Assembly (NCBI RefSeq): GCF_004216895.1
Contig: NZ_SGXE01000001.1
Coordinates: 1,222,208-1,286,207, forward strand
Direction of reading: 5' to 3'
Length of the DNA stretch: 64,000 nt
From: Aquimarina brevivitae
GTDB taxonomy: Bacteria > Bacteroidota > Bacteroidia > Flavobacteriales > Flavobacteriaceae
Both the position numbers and the translations under genes were made by a program. Shown here in pieces: positions 29,922 to 37,888 of this stretch. The notes below the pieces were generated by a model, which did no database searches, was not told the origin of the DNA, and saw only the letters and a list, made by a program, of their open reading frames with translations. The stretch's first letter is position 1. The number at the start of each line of letters is the position of its first letter.

Positions 29922-29953
29922 ATTCCGTCCTGAAGCATCGGGAGAATTGGAAT
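29922..29953 (+). other. AGCA-loop hairpin between paaJ and paaZ
   Basis: TCCTGA and TCGGGA (one G-T pair) enclose the loop AGCA, and outer arms ATTCC/GGAAT extend the structure across an asymmetric internal loop. No T-run follows, so it is unlikely to be a terminator. It may be an RNA-processing site or a repeated palindrome. Confidence 0.45.
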
Positions 29954-29978
29954 CCAAATTAGGTTTAAATAAAATAGT

Positions 29979-32477
29979 ATGAAAACACTACAAAGTTATA
30001 TCAACGGTAAATGGGCAGAAGGATCTGGAGACGGAATCATCATGCACGACGCCGTTACCGGAGAAGTTATTGGTAAATCTACTACCGATGGACTTGATAT
30101 TCCTGAAGTTTTACACTATGGTAGGACAAAAGGTGGCGAAATGCTGCGAAAAATGACGTTCCAGGAACGTGGTAATATGATCAAAAAGCTTGCTCTTTAT
30201 TTGACTAAAAGAAAAGAAGAGTTTTATGAAATCAGTTACCGAACGGGTGCAACGAGAATTGATAGTTGGATAGATATTGAAGGAGGGTTTGGTAATTTAT
30301 TTGCGAATGCTTCTTTACGTAAATTATTTCCTAACCAGCCGTTTCATGTAGAGGGCGACCCTGTAGACCTGTCAAGAGGAGGTCGATTTATGGCACATCA
30401 CATTTTAGTACCTAAACGTGGGGTAGCAGTTCATATCAACGCCTTTAATTTTCCGATTTGGGGAATGTTAGAAAAGTGCGCCGTAAACTGGATGGCGGGT
30501 GTACCAGCAGTGGTGTTACCTGCGCCACAAACTGCATATTTAACGGAAGCAGTAGTTAGAGTCATTGTAGATTCAGGTATAATGCCAGAGGGGTCTTTGC
30601 AGTTATTAAGCGGAATGACTAAAAATATTTTGGATACGGTAGAGTCTCAAGATGTAGTAACGTTTACGGGATCAGCTCACACCGGTAAGATGTTAAAAGC
30701 ACATCCAAGATTGATCGAAGAATCTGTACCTTTTACTATGGAAGCCGACTCCTTGAACGCTTCTGTTTTAGGGGAAGACGCAGTACCGGGTACGCCAGAG
30801 TTTGATCAGTTTATCAAAGAGGTTCGCAATGAAATGACGGTTAAATCTGGTCAAAAATGTACTGCAATTCGCAGAATTATTGTGCCTTCAGGATTGGTTG
30901 AAGATGTTCAGATTGCTTTAGGAAAACAATTGGATAAAGTAACGATTGGAGACCCAAGATTAAAAGAAGTACGAATGGGTGCTTTGGCAAGTAAAAAGCA
31001 AGTGGAGAGCTTTAAGAATAATGTTTCTGAGATTGCTAAAACCGCACAGATCGTTTACGGAAGCTTAGACAAAATAGAAACTATAGGAGCAGATGCGTCA
31101 AAAGGCGCTTTTGTTAGCCCTATTTTAATGCGAGAGGATAAACCATTGCAAAATGATAGCGTTCATACGATAGAAGCTTTTGGTCCAGTGTCTACCATAA
31201 TGCCTTATGATACTTTGGAGGAAGCTATAGAGCTAACCCATAGAGGTAAGGGGTCATTGGTTTCTTCAATTTTTACCTATGACGATAAAATAGCTAAAGA
31301 ATTTGTGGTTGGTGCAGCATCGCATCACGGTCGTATTCTAGTAGGTAACCGAGAGAATGCACGTCAGAGTACAGGCCACGGTTCACCATTACCGATGTTA
31401 GTTCACGGAGGTCCAGGAAGAGCTGGAGGGGGTGAAGAAATGGGAGGTATGCGCGGTATCAAACACTATATGCAGCGCTGCGCAATTCAAGGAACACCAA
31501 CTACAATATCAGAAGTTACCGGAATTTATCAAGCCAATGCAAAATATAAAGAAACAGATAAGCATCCGTTTGCCTATCATTGGGAAGATATTGAACCAGG
31601 TATGTCAATCAAAACGCATAAACGAACCATTACGGATACAGATATTATTAATTTTGGTAATCTAACGTGGGATCACTTCTATGCACATACCGATATTACC
31701 TCGTTAGAAGGTAGTATTTTTGAAAAAAGAACTGCTCACGGGTACTTTATCCTTGCCGCTGCTGCAGGATTATTTGTATATCCTAATAAAGGACCTGTAG
31801 CCGCAAATTATGGTTTGGAAGAATGTAGGTTTTTAAGACCAATTTATCATAATGATACCGTCTACGTAAGACTTACTTGTAAGCAAAAGATAGATCGAGA
31901 TCACCGTGGTAAGGATTTGCCTAGTGGAATTGTAAAATGGTTTGTCGAGGTTTATGATCAGGAAGAGGAGTTGGCGGCTATTGCAACCATATTAACTATG
32001 GTTCAAAAGAAATCTCCTTTTGTTCCAATCGATCGTACTAATATCGAAAATTATTTAGCAAAGCTTACAGCGGATGCTCAACCAAAGTGGGGGTCTATGA
32101 CGCCTCAACATATGCTAGAACATCTGGAACATACCATACGTATTGGAGCGGGAGAAATCCAGGATTTTGAAATTGCTACACCCGAGGAGCATTTAGAGAA
32201 AGTGCAGGAAATGATCTATAACCATAAACCTATGCCTCGAGGACACCAGCATCCTTTAATGAAAAAAGGAGAATTGGAGGAATTAAAGCACCCTGATTTA
32301 GAAACTGCAAAACAAAAGGTGGTAGAAGCATTGGATAATTTAGATAACTTTTTTAAAGAGCATCCAGAGGCAACAACAAGGAATGCAGTTTTTGGTGATA
32401 TGAATAAGTTTGAATGGGAATTGCTAAATGTGAAGCATCTAAATCATCATTTTGAACAATTTAAACTGTTGGATTAA
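29979..32477 (+). CDS. paaZ: PaaZ-type oxepin-CoA hydrolase/semialdehyde dehydrogenase with extra C-terminal DinB-like domain
   Basis: Ring-opening enzyme. Residues about 1-520 are the aldehyde dehydrogenase half, with FTGSAH, Glu in FTMEADS and the catalytic Cys in KSGQKCTAIRR. Residues about 535-680 are the MaoC-type R-specific enoyl-CoA hydratase half (TWDHFYAHTD near 564, FEKRTAHGYF). The usual family length is about 680 aa, but this protein has 832. The extra 150 residues (from about 685) carry MTPQHMLEHLEHT and a terminal VKHLNHHFEQFKLL, which resemble DUF1569/DinB-like four-helix proteins with three metal-binding histidines. No stop or frameshift separates the parts, so it appears to be a true fusion. 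Confidence 0.93.
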   Translation: MKTLQSYINGKWAEGSGDGIIMHDAVTGEVIGKSTTDGLDIPEVLHYGRTKGGEMLRKMTFQERGNMIKKLALYLTKRKEEFYEISYRTGATRIDSWIDIEGGFGNLFANASLRKLFPNQPFHVEGDPVDLSRGGRFMAHHILVPKRGVAVHINAFNFPIWGMLEKCAVNWMAGVPAVVLPAPQTAYLTEAVVRVIVDSGIMPEGSLQLLSGMTKNILDTVESQDVVTFTGSAHTGKMLKAHPRLIEESVPFTMEADSLNASVLGEDAVPGTPEFDQFIKEVRNEMTVKSGQKCTAIRRIIVPSGLVEDVQIALGKQLDKVTIGDPRLKEVRMGALASKKQVESFKNNVSEIAKTAQIVYGSLDKIETIGADASKGAFVSPILMREDKPLQNDSVHTIEAFGPVSTIMPYDTLEEAIELTHRGKGSLVSSIFTYDDKIAKEFVVGAASHHGRILVGNRENARQSTGHGSPLPMLVHGGPGRAGGGEEMGGMRGIKHYMQRCAIQGTPTTISEVTGIYQANAKYKETDKHPFAYHWEDIEPGMSIKTHKRTITDTDIINFGNLTWDHFYAHTDITSLEGSIFEKRTAHGYFILAAAAGLFVYPNKGPVAANYGLEECRFLRPIYHNDTVYVRLTCKQKIDRDHRGKDLPSGIVKWFVEVYDQEEELAAIATILTMVQKKSPFVPIDRTNIENYLAKLTADAQPKWGSMTPQHMLEHLEHTIRIGAGEIQDFEIATPEEHLEKVQEMIYNHKPMPRGHQHPLMKKGELEELKHPDLETAKQKVVEALDNLDNFFKEHPEATTRNAVFGDMNKFEWELLNVKHLNHHFEQFKLLD

Positions 32478-32526
32478 TTTGCTCGAATTTTCTGTGCAAG
32501 GCAGGAAGTTTACACTATTGAAAATA

Positions 32527-32562
32527 AAAATGTACAACCGAAAAATGTAAAATTTTACATTG
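32527..32562. repeat. AT-rich 36 bp element, copy A (upstream of paaF)
   Basis: Contains the palindrome AATGTAAAATTTTACATT and lies 17 bp before the TTG start of paaF. An element matching it at about 32 of 36 positions lies at 33689-33724, on the other side of paaF and the following ORF. Confidence 0.5.
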
Positions 32563-32578
32563 AAAAATTATATTTGTT

Positions 32579-33331
32579 TTGACACAACCATACGTTAACA
32601 TCACAACTGATAATGGAGTAGGAACCATAGAATTTTTTCATCCTGCTCATAACTCTTTACCAGGAGACATATTGGCTAAATTAGCGCAAACCATTACAGA
32701 AGCAGGTAAAGATGAAGCAATTAAGGTAATTGTATTAAAAAGTGGTGGTAATCGCACTTTCTGTGCGGGTGCAAGCTTTAAAGAATTGATCAATATCAAT
32801 GATGCGGAAACCGGAAAAGTGTTTTTCTCTGGTTTTGCCAATGTTATCAATGCTATGCGAAAATGTCCTAAGTTTATTATAGGAAGAGTACAGGGTAAAA
32901 CTGTAGGAGGGGGAGTAGGATTAGCTTCTGCAACAGATTATTGTATGGCGACAAAGTTTGCAGCCATAAAACTAAGCGAATTAAATATAGGCATAGGCCC
33001 CTTTGTAGTAGGACCCGCAGTGGAACGTAAATTAGGATTGTCGGCAATGTCTCAAATTGCTATAGATGCGAATTCGTTTTATGAGGCAGAATGGGCAAGA
33101 GATAAAGGATTATTCACTAAAGTTTTTGAAGACACAGAAACCTTAGATCAAGAGGTAAAAGCCTTTGCCGAGCATTTAGCAACCTACAATCCAGATGCTA
33201 TGACAGAAATGAAAAATGCATTTTGGGCTGGTACAGAGGACTGGGATACTTTATTGGCAGAACGAGCTGTGATAAGCGGCCGACTAGTGCTTGGAGAATT
33301 TACCAAAGAAACGTTGAAGCGGTTTAAGTAG
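32579..33331 (+). CDS. paaF: Enoyl-CoA hydratase PaaF
   Basis: 250 aa crotonase that hydrates 2,3-dehydroadipyl-CoA in the last steps of the paa pathway. Oxyanion-hole motifs TFCAGASFKELI near residue 61 and VGGGVGLASATDYCMA near 110 are visible. The start is a TTG; no ATG or GTG lies in frame upstream, and the resulting N-terminus TQPYVNITTDNGVGTIEF begins exactly at the crotonase fold. It stops with TAG, and the next ORF continues in the same frame. Confidence 0.9.
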   Translation: MTQPYVNITTDNGVGTIEFFHPAHNSLPGDILAKLAQTITEAGKDEAIKVIVLKSGGNRTFCAGASFKELININDAETGKVFFSGFANVINAMRKCPKFIIGRVQGKTVGGGVGLASATDYCMATKFAAIKLSELNIGIGPFVVGPAVERKLGLSAMSQIAIDANSFYEAEWARDKGLFTKVFEDTETLDQEVKAFAEHLATYNPDAMTEMKNAFWAGTEDWDTLLAERAVISGRLVLGEFTKETLKRFK

Positions 33332-33691
33332 ATAGGAGAAGGCAGAATATATGATCTACAGAAAAGATTAGTCAAGTTTTCTGCCAGTATTATATTAAAT
33401 GTTGGAGGTTTAAATAGGAGTTTTGCTTCAGAACACTTAATTAAACGGTTAATAAGGTCGTCGTCTTCTGCCGCACTAAATTATGGTGAGGCTCAAGCTG
33501 CTGAATCAAGAAAAGATTTCGTGCAAAAAATGAAATTATGCCTTAAGGAGCTAAGAGAGTCTCAGGTAAATTTGCAGATTTTAATAGAGTCCGAGCTTAT
33601 AAAAGACGTTGATGGATTTTATAGTATTATAAAAGAAAGCAAGGAGTTAGTAGCTGTTTTTACAAGTAGCATAAAAACTTTAGGAAAATAA
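33332..33691 (+). pseudogene. Four-helix-bundle protein (23S rRNA intervening-sequence type), start codon lost
   Basis: An open frame of 119 codons, in the same frame as paaF directly after its TAG, translates into a clear four-helix-bundle family protein (IYDLQKRLVKFSASII, ALNYGEAQAAESRKDF, KMKLCLKELRES). By homology the protein should begin near 33347, where the codon is ATA rather than ATG; an ATG three bases later is out of frame and stops after six codons. The first in-frame GTG or ATG codons (about 33530 and 33542) would delete the first helices. Either a start-loss remnant or a gene using ATA. The family is accessory and often scattered among other operons, consistent with an insertion here. 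Confidence 0.7.
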
Positions 33692-33724
33692 ATGTAAAAC
33701 TGAAAAATGTAAAATTTTAAATTT
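33689..33724. repeat. AT-rich 36 bp element, copy B (upstream of paaY)
   Basis: Matches copy A at 32527-32562 apart from about four substitutions. Here it begins inside the stop codon of the four-helix-bundle ORF and lies about 70 bp before the TTG start of the PaaY-like gene. The palindromic right half is weaker than in copy A (TTTTAAATT). Confidence 0.5.
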
Positions 33725-33794
33725 TAAACTCAAAAGTTATACTTATCAGAACTTTAAACTTTATCATTTTACATTTAAAATTTGATAGTTAAGA

Positions 33795-34394
33795 TTGATT
33801 TATTCATTTAAAGGATACATACCGGTAGTTCACGAAACAAGTTTTGTGCATCCGTTGGCAGCGGTTACGGGCAACGTAATTATTGGTAAGCATTGTTATA
33901 TCGGTCCAGGAGCGGCTATTCGCGGTGATTGGGGTGAGATCGTACTAGAGGATGGTGTTAATGTACAGGAAAATTGTACAGTACATATGTTTCCAGGTAA
34001 GTCGATTGTGCTCAAGGAAAGCGCTCACGTGGGCCACGGGGCCGTGATTCACGGAGCCAATTTAGGTCGTAATTGCCTCATAGGTATGAATAGCGTAATT
34101 ATGGATGATGCAGAAATCGGGGACGAGTGTATTGTTGGAGCTATGTCTTTTGTAAAAGCCAATACTGTATTTGAAAGCAGAAGCTTAATTGTAGGTAATC
34201 CAGCAAAAGTGATCAAACAGGTGACTGACGAAATGATCGATTGGAAAACCAAAGGAACCAAACTGTATCAACAGTTACCAGCGGATTGTTTTGCAACTTT
34301 AGAGGAAGTTGAACCGCTTAGAGAAGTACCTAAAGATAGACCCGAACAGGAGGCTTTTTATCAAACATTAAATGAATTTAAAGGTAAAGAATAA
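33795..34394 (+). CDS. paaY: PaaY-like hexapeptide-repeat thioesterase (gamma-carbonic anhydrase fold)
   Basis: 199 aa left-handed beta-helix protein. Hexapeptide repeats run from about residue 18 to 130 (VIIGKHCYIGPGAAIRGDWG, VGHGAVIHGANLGRNCLIG), and three histidines (in VHMF, AHVGHG and VIHG) are placed like the metal ligands of gamma-carbonic anhydrases. PaaY hydrolyses dead-end CoA esters of the paa pathway. The start is TTG; no ATG is in frame. Four bases separate it from the DUF3050 gene. Confidence 0.9.
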   Translation: MIYSFKGYIPVVHETSFVHPLAAVTGNVIIGKHCYIGPGAAIRGDWGEIVLEDGVNVQENCTVHMFPGKSIVLKESAHVGHGAVIHGANLGRNCLIGMNSVIMDDAEIGDECIVGAMSFVKANTVFESRSLIVGNPAKVIKQVTDEMIDWKTKGTKLYQQLPADCFATLEEVEPLREVPKDRPEQEAFYQTLNEFKGKE

Positions 34395-34397
34395 AGA

Positions 34398-35186
34398 ATG
34401 ACAATGAAGGAGATTAATTTTCTGATCGAAGAATTACAACCAGTACGCCAAAAATTACTACAGCATCGGTTGTATAGCCAAATAGAGAACACGGATGACG
34501 TTAAGTTATTTATGGAGCATCATGTATATGCGGTGTGGGATTTTATGTCCTTACTTAAGAGCTTACAACTACAGTTAACTACTGTGGATGTGCCTTGGGT
34601 GCCAGCAAAAAATCCTAAACTAAGTCGCTTTATTAATGAGATCGTTTTTGGAGAGGAAAGTGATGTTAATGAAGTTGGACAGCCGATGAGTCATTATGAG
34701 ATGTATATTGAGGCTATGAATGAGGTCAAAGCGAATACGGATCAAATCGAGGAATTGATCAATAGCATTAAGGATGGGTATTCAATTGAAGAAGGTTTAA
34801 AAAAATTAAATTTACCTGAAGCGGTTAAAGACTTTCTGAAATTTACTTTTGAGGTGATTGCCTTAAAAAAACCTCATATCACAGCTGCTGTTTTTACGTT
34901 TGGGAGAGAAGATCTGATTCCTGATTTGTTTTTAGGTATTGTAAAAAACCTGGAAAAGAGCAGTGATGTGTCTTTAAACAAACTTATTTATTACTTAGAA
35001 CGACATATCGAATTGGATGGTGATGAACATGGTCCGCTTAGTTTAGGTATGGTTGAAAGTTTATGTGACACTCAAAAAAAATGGGATGAAGCTTTGATGT
35101 ACAGTAAACTAGCTTTAGAAAAAAGAATAGCTTTATGGGATACAATTAGCAATGCGTTAATACAAAATGATAACGTTTTGTCGTAA
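34398..35186 (+). CDS. DUF3050 (heme-oxygenase-like fold) protein
   Basis: 262 aa protein recognised as DUF3050 by LLQHRLYSQI near residue 20 and FMEHHVYAVWDFMSLLKSLQ near 38, followed by EHHxx-type helices and a conserved EDLIPDLF near 175 and HIELDGDEHGPLS near 206. The His/Glu/Asp-rich helices suggest a metal-binding heme-oxygenase-like fold, but the reaction is not known. It starts 3 bp after paaY, so it belongs to the paa transcript. An in-frame ATG two codons downstream is an equally possible start. Confidence 0.85.
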   Translation: MTMKEINFLIEELQPVRQKLLQHRLYSQIENTDDVKLFMEHHVYAVWDFMSLLKSLQLQLTTVDVPWVPAKNPKLSRFINEIVFGEESDVNEVGQPMSHYEMYIEAMNEVKANTDQIEELINSIKDGYSIEEGLKKLNLPEAVKDFLKFTFEVIALKKPHITAAVFTFGREDLIPDLFLGIVKNLEKSSDVSLNKLIYYLERHIELDGDEHGPLSLGMVESLCDTQKKWDEALMYSKLALEKRIALWDTISNALIQNDNVLS

Positions 35187-35199
35187 CTTATTACTACAA

Positions 35200-35221
35200 A
35201 AAACTAACAAACATTAGTTTG
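35200..35221. promoter_or_regulatory. Operator-like palindrome upstream of the branched-chain dehydrogenase E2 gene
   Basis: AAAACTAAC, a 4 bp spacer, then ATTAGTTTG: the same 9-4-9 geometry as the paaE operator, with an identical left arm and two changes in the right arm. It lies 61 bp before the E2 ATG and is a probable second binding site of the TetR regulator. Confidence 0.65.
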
Positions 35222-35281
35222 TTTTGGTAAAGAAATTTAATTTTGAAAAATGGTTGGCAATTCTAAAAATATCAGCAATAC

Positions 35282-36598
35282 ATGTCAAAAATAGAGTTGA
35301 AAATGCCCAAAATGGGCGAAAGTATTTCGGAAGCAACGGTGCTTAATTGGTTAAAAAATGAAGGAGACACCGTGGAGCAGGATGAAACTGTTTTAGAGGT
35401 AGCCACGGACAAGGTAGATTCAGAGGTTCCCTCTCCTTGTGATGGAGTGATTGCAAAGATTTTAGTGGAACCTAATACAGTAGTTAATATTGGAGATGTT
35501 ATTGCTATCATTGAGGCAAATGGAGAAGCAGGTGCCAAGAAAACAGCACAAAAAGAAGTAGCTGCAACTCCGTCTCCTGAAAAAAAAGAAACGAATTCGA
35601 CCACTACTAAAAAGACGGAACGCTATTCAGCAGCAGACTATAAAGCGTTGAGTGCAGGTGAAAATGATGGTTTTTTGTCACCTTTAATTCTAAATATCGC
35701 AAAGAAAGAAAACCTTAGCATAGAAGAGGTACTGAGTATTAACGGTAGCGGAGAAGGTGGAAGAATAAGAAAGAGTGATGTGGTAAGCTACTTAAAAAAC
35801 AGACAATATCCATTACCAAGCAGACCTGTACAGCAAGTAAGCGCACCTAAATCAAATTATAAAGCACCACCGATTTCCTTTGTAGAGGGAAAAGACCGTA
35901 TAGTAGAGATGGATCGTATGCGACAGATGATCGCTGATCATATGGTGTACTCTAAGCATACTTCACCACACGTAACCAGTTATATCGAAGTTGATGTAAC
36001 TAATATTGTGGAGTGGAGAAACAGAGTTAAAAAAGAGTTTCAGCAAAAGTATAATCAAAAGTTAACCTTTACGCCAATTTTTGTAGAGGCTGTGGCAAAA
36101 GCGATTCAGGCGTACCCAATGATCAATGTAGCGGTGGATGACAATAAAATTGTAGTTCGCAAGGATATAAACATTGGGATGGCAACGGCTTTACCTAGTG
36201 GCAATTTGATAGTTCCGGTAGTTAAAAATGCTGATGAAAAGAATTTACTAGGGTTAGCAAAACAGGTAAATCACTTGGCAGAAAATGCAAGAAACAATAG
36301 CCTTAAGCCTGAAGAGATCAAAGGAAGCTCCTTTACCATTTCGAATGTAGGTACGTTTGGAAGTTTAATGGGTACCCCGATTATCAATCAACCCGAAGTA
36401 GCCATATTAGCTTTAGGTATTATTAAGAAAAGACCAGAGGTAATTACCATGGATAAAGGTGATGAAATCGCCATTAGGAGTATGATGTATTTATCACTTT
36501 CATTTGACCATAGAGTGGTAGATGGATTTCTAGGTGGTTCTTTCTTACGAAAAGTGGGAGACGAGTTGGAAGCTTTTGATAGCAATAGAGAAATTTAA
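35282..36598 (+). CDS. bkdB: Branched-chain 2-oxo acid dehydrogenase E2 (dihydrolipoamide acyltransferase)
   Basis: 438 aa E2 core protein. One N-terminal lipoyl domain with the lipoylated Lys in EVATDKVDSEVP near residue 43, a peripheral-subunit-binding domain (FLSPLILNIAKKENLS ... GRIRKSDVVSYL) at about 130-170, and the acyltransferase core ending in the active-site SFDHRVVDGFLGG near 409. A branched-chain rather than pyruvate role is inferred because the fused E1 and the aminotransferase follow and the pyruvate complex genes are elsewhere in the window. Preceded by the TetR-type operator. Confidence 0.92.
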   Translation: MSKIELKMPKMGESISEATVLNWLKNEGDTVEQDETVLEVATDKVDSEVPSPCDGVIAKILVEPNTVVNIGDVIAIIEANGEAGAKKTAQKEVAATPSPEKKETNSTTTKKTERYSAADYKALSAGENDGFLSPLILNIAKKENLSIEEVLSINGSGEGGRIRKSDVVSYLKNRQYPLPSRPVQQVSAPKSNYKAPPISFVEGKDRIVEMDRMRQMIADHMVYSKHTSPHVTSYIEVDVTNIVEWRNRVKKEFQQKYNQKLTFTPIFVEAVAKAIQAYPMINVAVDDNKIVVRKDINIGMATALPSGNLIVPVVKNADEKNLLGLAKQVNHLAENARNNSLKPEEIKGSSFTISNVGTFGSLMGTPIINQPEVAILALGIIKKRPEVITMDKGDEIAIRSMMYLSLSFDHRVVDGFLGGSFLRKVGDELEAFDSNREI

Positions 36599-36634
36599 AG
36601 AGTAGCAATTTGCTTGTAGAGGTAGAATAATCTT

Positions 36635-36745
36635 AGCGCCAGGGATAGTAGCGGCATCCTTTTTTATATGATGCGAATGAATATAAAGAAGATGGTAATT
36701 AAAAAAGATAAAGCGAATAGCCCGGTCTCAAGGGTAACCTTGAGA
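36635..36745 (+). ncRNA. Possible structured RNA element with GTAA-capped hairpin
   Basis: The E2-aminotransferase gap has two facing halves: a left part with CCAGGGATAGTAGCGGCATCC and a T-run is avoided here as one string; in short, CCAGGG, TAGCGG and ATCC followed by six T, and a right part with six A, GAT, AGCGAATAG and CCCGG. They can pair as a long stem with purine-rich internal loops. It is followed at once by a perfect 8 bp hairpin, TCTCAAGG-GTAA-CCTTGAGA (36726-36745), 18 bp before the aminotransferase ATG. I recall similar intergenic sequences in other flavobacterial genomes but cannot confirm a family name. Confidence 0.45.
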
Positions 36746-36762
36746 GGCGTCAAAAACAATAA

Positions 36763-37836
36763 ATGATGCAACAGATAAAAATTACCAAAACAGAAAATTC
36801 AGGGTTAGGGAATATAGACTTTTCTAATATTCCATTAGGTACCACGTTTACCGACCATATGTTTGTTTGTGATTACAAAGAAGGAACTTGGGTAAATCCC
36901 AGAATAGAACCATTAGCAACGATACCCACACATCCTGCTGCTATGGCATTGCATTATGGGCAAGCTATTTTCGAAGGAATGAAAGCTACCGTGGGTAAGA
37001 ATAAGACACCTTTACTGTTTCGTCCGGAGCAAAATGCAAAACGTTTTAATCATAGTGCTCGTAGAATGGGAATGCCAGAGGTACCAGAAGCGCTTTTTGT
37101 TGAAGCGGTGAAGCAGATTGTAGCTTTAGAACACAATTGGATACCTCCACAATTGGGCAGTGCTTTATACCTGCGTCCATTTATGTATGCTGATGAGCCT
37201 TTTATTGGTATGCGAGCTGCTACGAGCTATAAGTTTATCGTAATTTGCTCGCCTGCAGGACCATTTTTTTCAAAAAAGATCAAACTCTACGCTGAGACTG
37301 AATATATCAGAGCTGCAAATGGAGGTACAGGTGAAGCTAAGGCTGCGGGTAATTATGCAGCAGCAATTCTGCCGACTGAGAAAGCGAAAGCTAAAGGCTA
37401 TGACCAGGTATTATGGTTAGATGCCAAAGAACATCGCTACATTCAGGAAGTAGGGACAATGAATATATTTTTTAAAATAGACGGTAATTTTATAACACCG
37501 AGTACCGATGGTTCTATTTTAAAGGGAATAACAAGAGATAGTGTTATTACCCTGCTAAAGGATAAAGGATTTACAGTAACAGAGCGTCCGATTACTATTG
37601 ATGAAATTATACAATTTTCAAAAGACGGTAGGCTAGAGGAGGCATTTGGAACCGGAACAGCGGTAGCCATAGCTATGATAGAAAGTATTGGCTATAAAGA
37701 TGAAGAGATTATACTACCTGCCAATAATCCGGTTAGTGAGGATGTAAAACAAACGCTAGACCAAATTAAAACACAGGAGCAAGATGATAAGTTCGGGTGG
37801 ATTATACCTGTGGAGATAGAGGAAAAAGTTAGTTAG
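36763..37836 (+). CDS. ilvE: Branched-chain amino acid aminotransferase
   Basis: 357 aa PLP enzyme of fold class IV that interconverts Leu, Ile and Val with their keto acids. The pyridoxal Lys is in GGTGEAKAAGNYA near residue 200, and IQEVGTMNIFF near 227 and ITRDSVITL near 254 are family motifs. Placed between the E2 and the fused E1 of the branched-chain dehydrogenase, it is likely used catabolically, feeding keto acids to the complex, although the same family works in biosynthesis. The ATG at 36763 is followed by a second ATG codon, so the start may be shifted by one residue. Confidence 0.95.
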   Translation: MMQQIKITKTENSGLGNIDFSNIPLGTTFTDHMFVCDYKEGTWVNPRIEPLATIPTHPAAMALHYGQAIFEGMKATVGKNKTPLLFRPEQNAKRFNHSARRMGMPEVPEALFVEAVKQIVALEHNWIPPQLGSALYLRPFMYADEPFIGMRAATSYKFIVICSPAGPFFSKKIKLYAETEYIRAANGGTGEAKAAGNYAAAILPTEKAKAKGYDQVLWLDAKEHRYIQEVGTMNIFFKIDGNFITPSTDGSILKGITRDSVITLLKDKGFTVTERPITIDEIIQFSKDGRLEEAFGTGTAVAIAMIESIGYKDEEIILPANNPVSEDVKQTLDQIKTQEQDDKFGWIIPVEIEEKVS

Positions 37837-37888
37837 GTCATAGAAAAGAAGGTCCTTTATAAAATATATTAAGTTAAGAAAGAAGATT

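Noticed and set aside
33329..33691. Stop-codon readthrough of paaF into the four-helix-bundle ORF
   Set aside because: The shared frame is a one-in-three chance, the second protein is a complete unrelated family, and nothing around the TAG suggests recoding.
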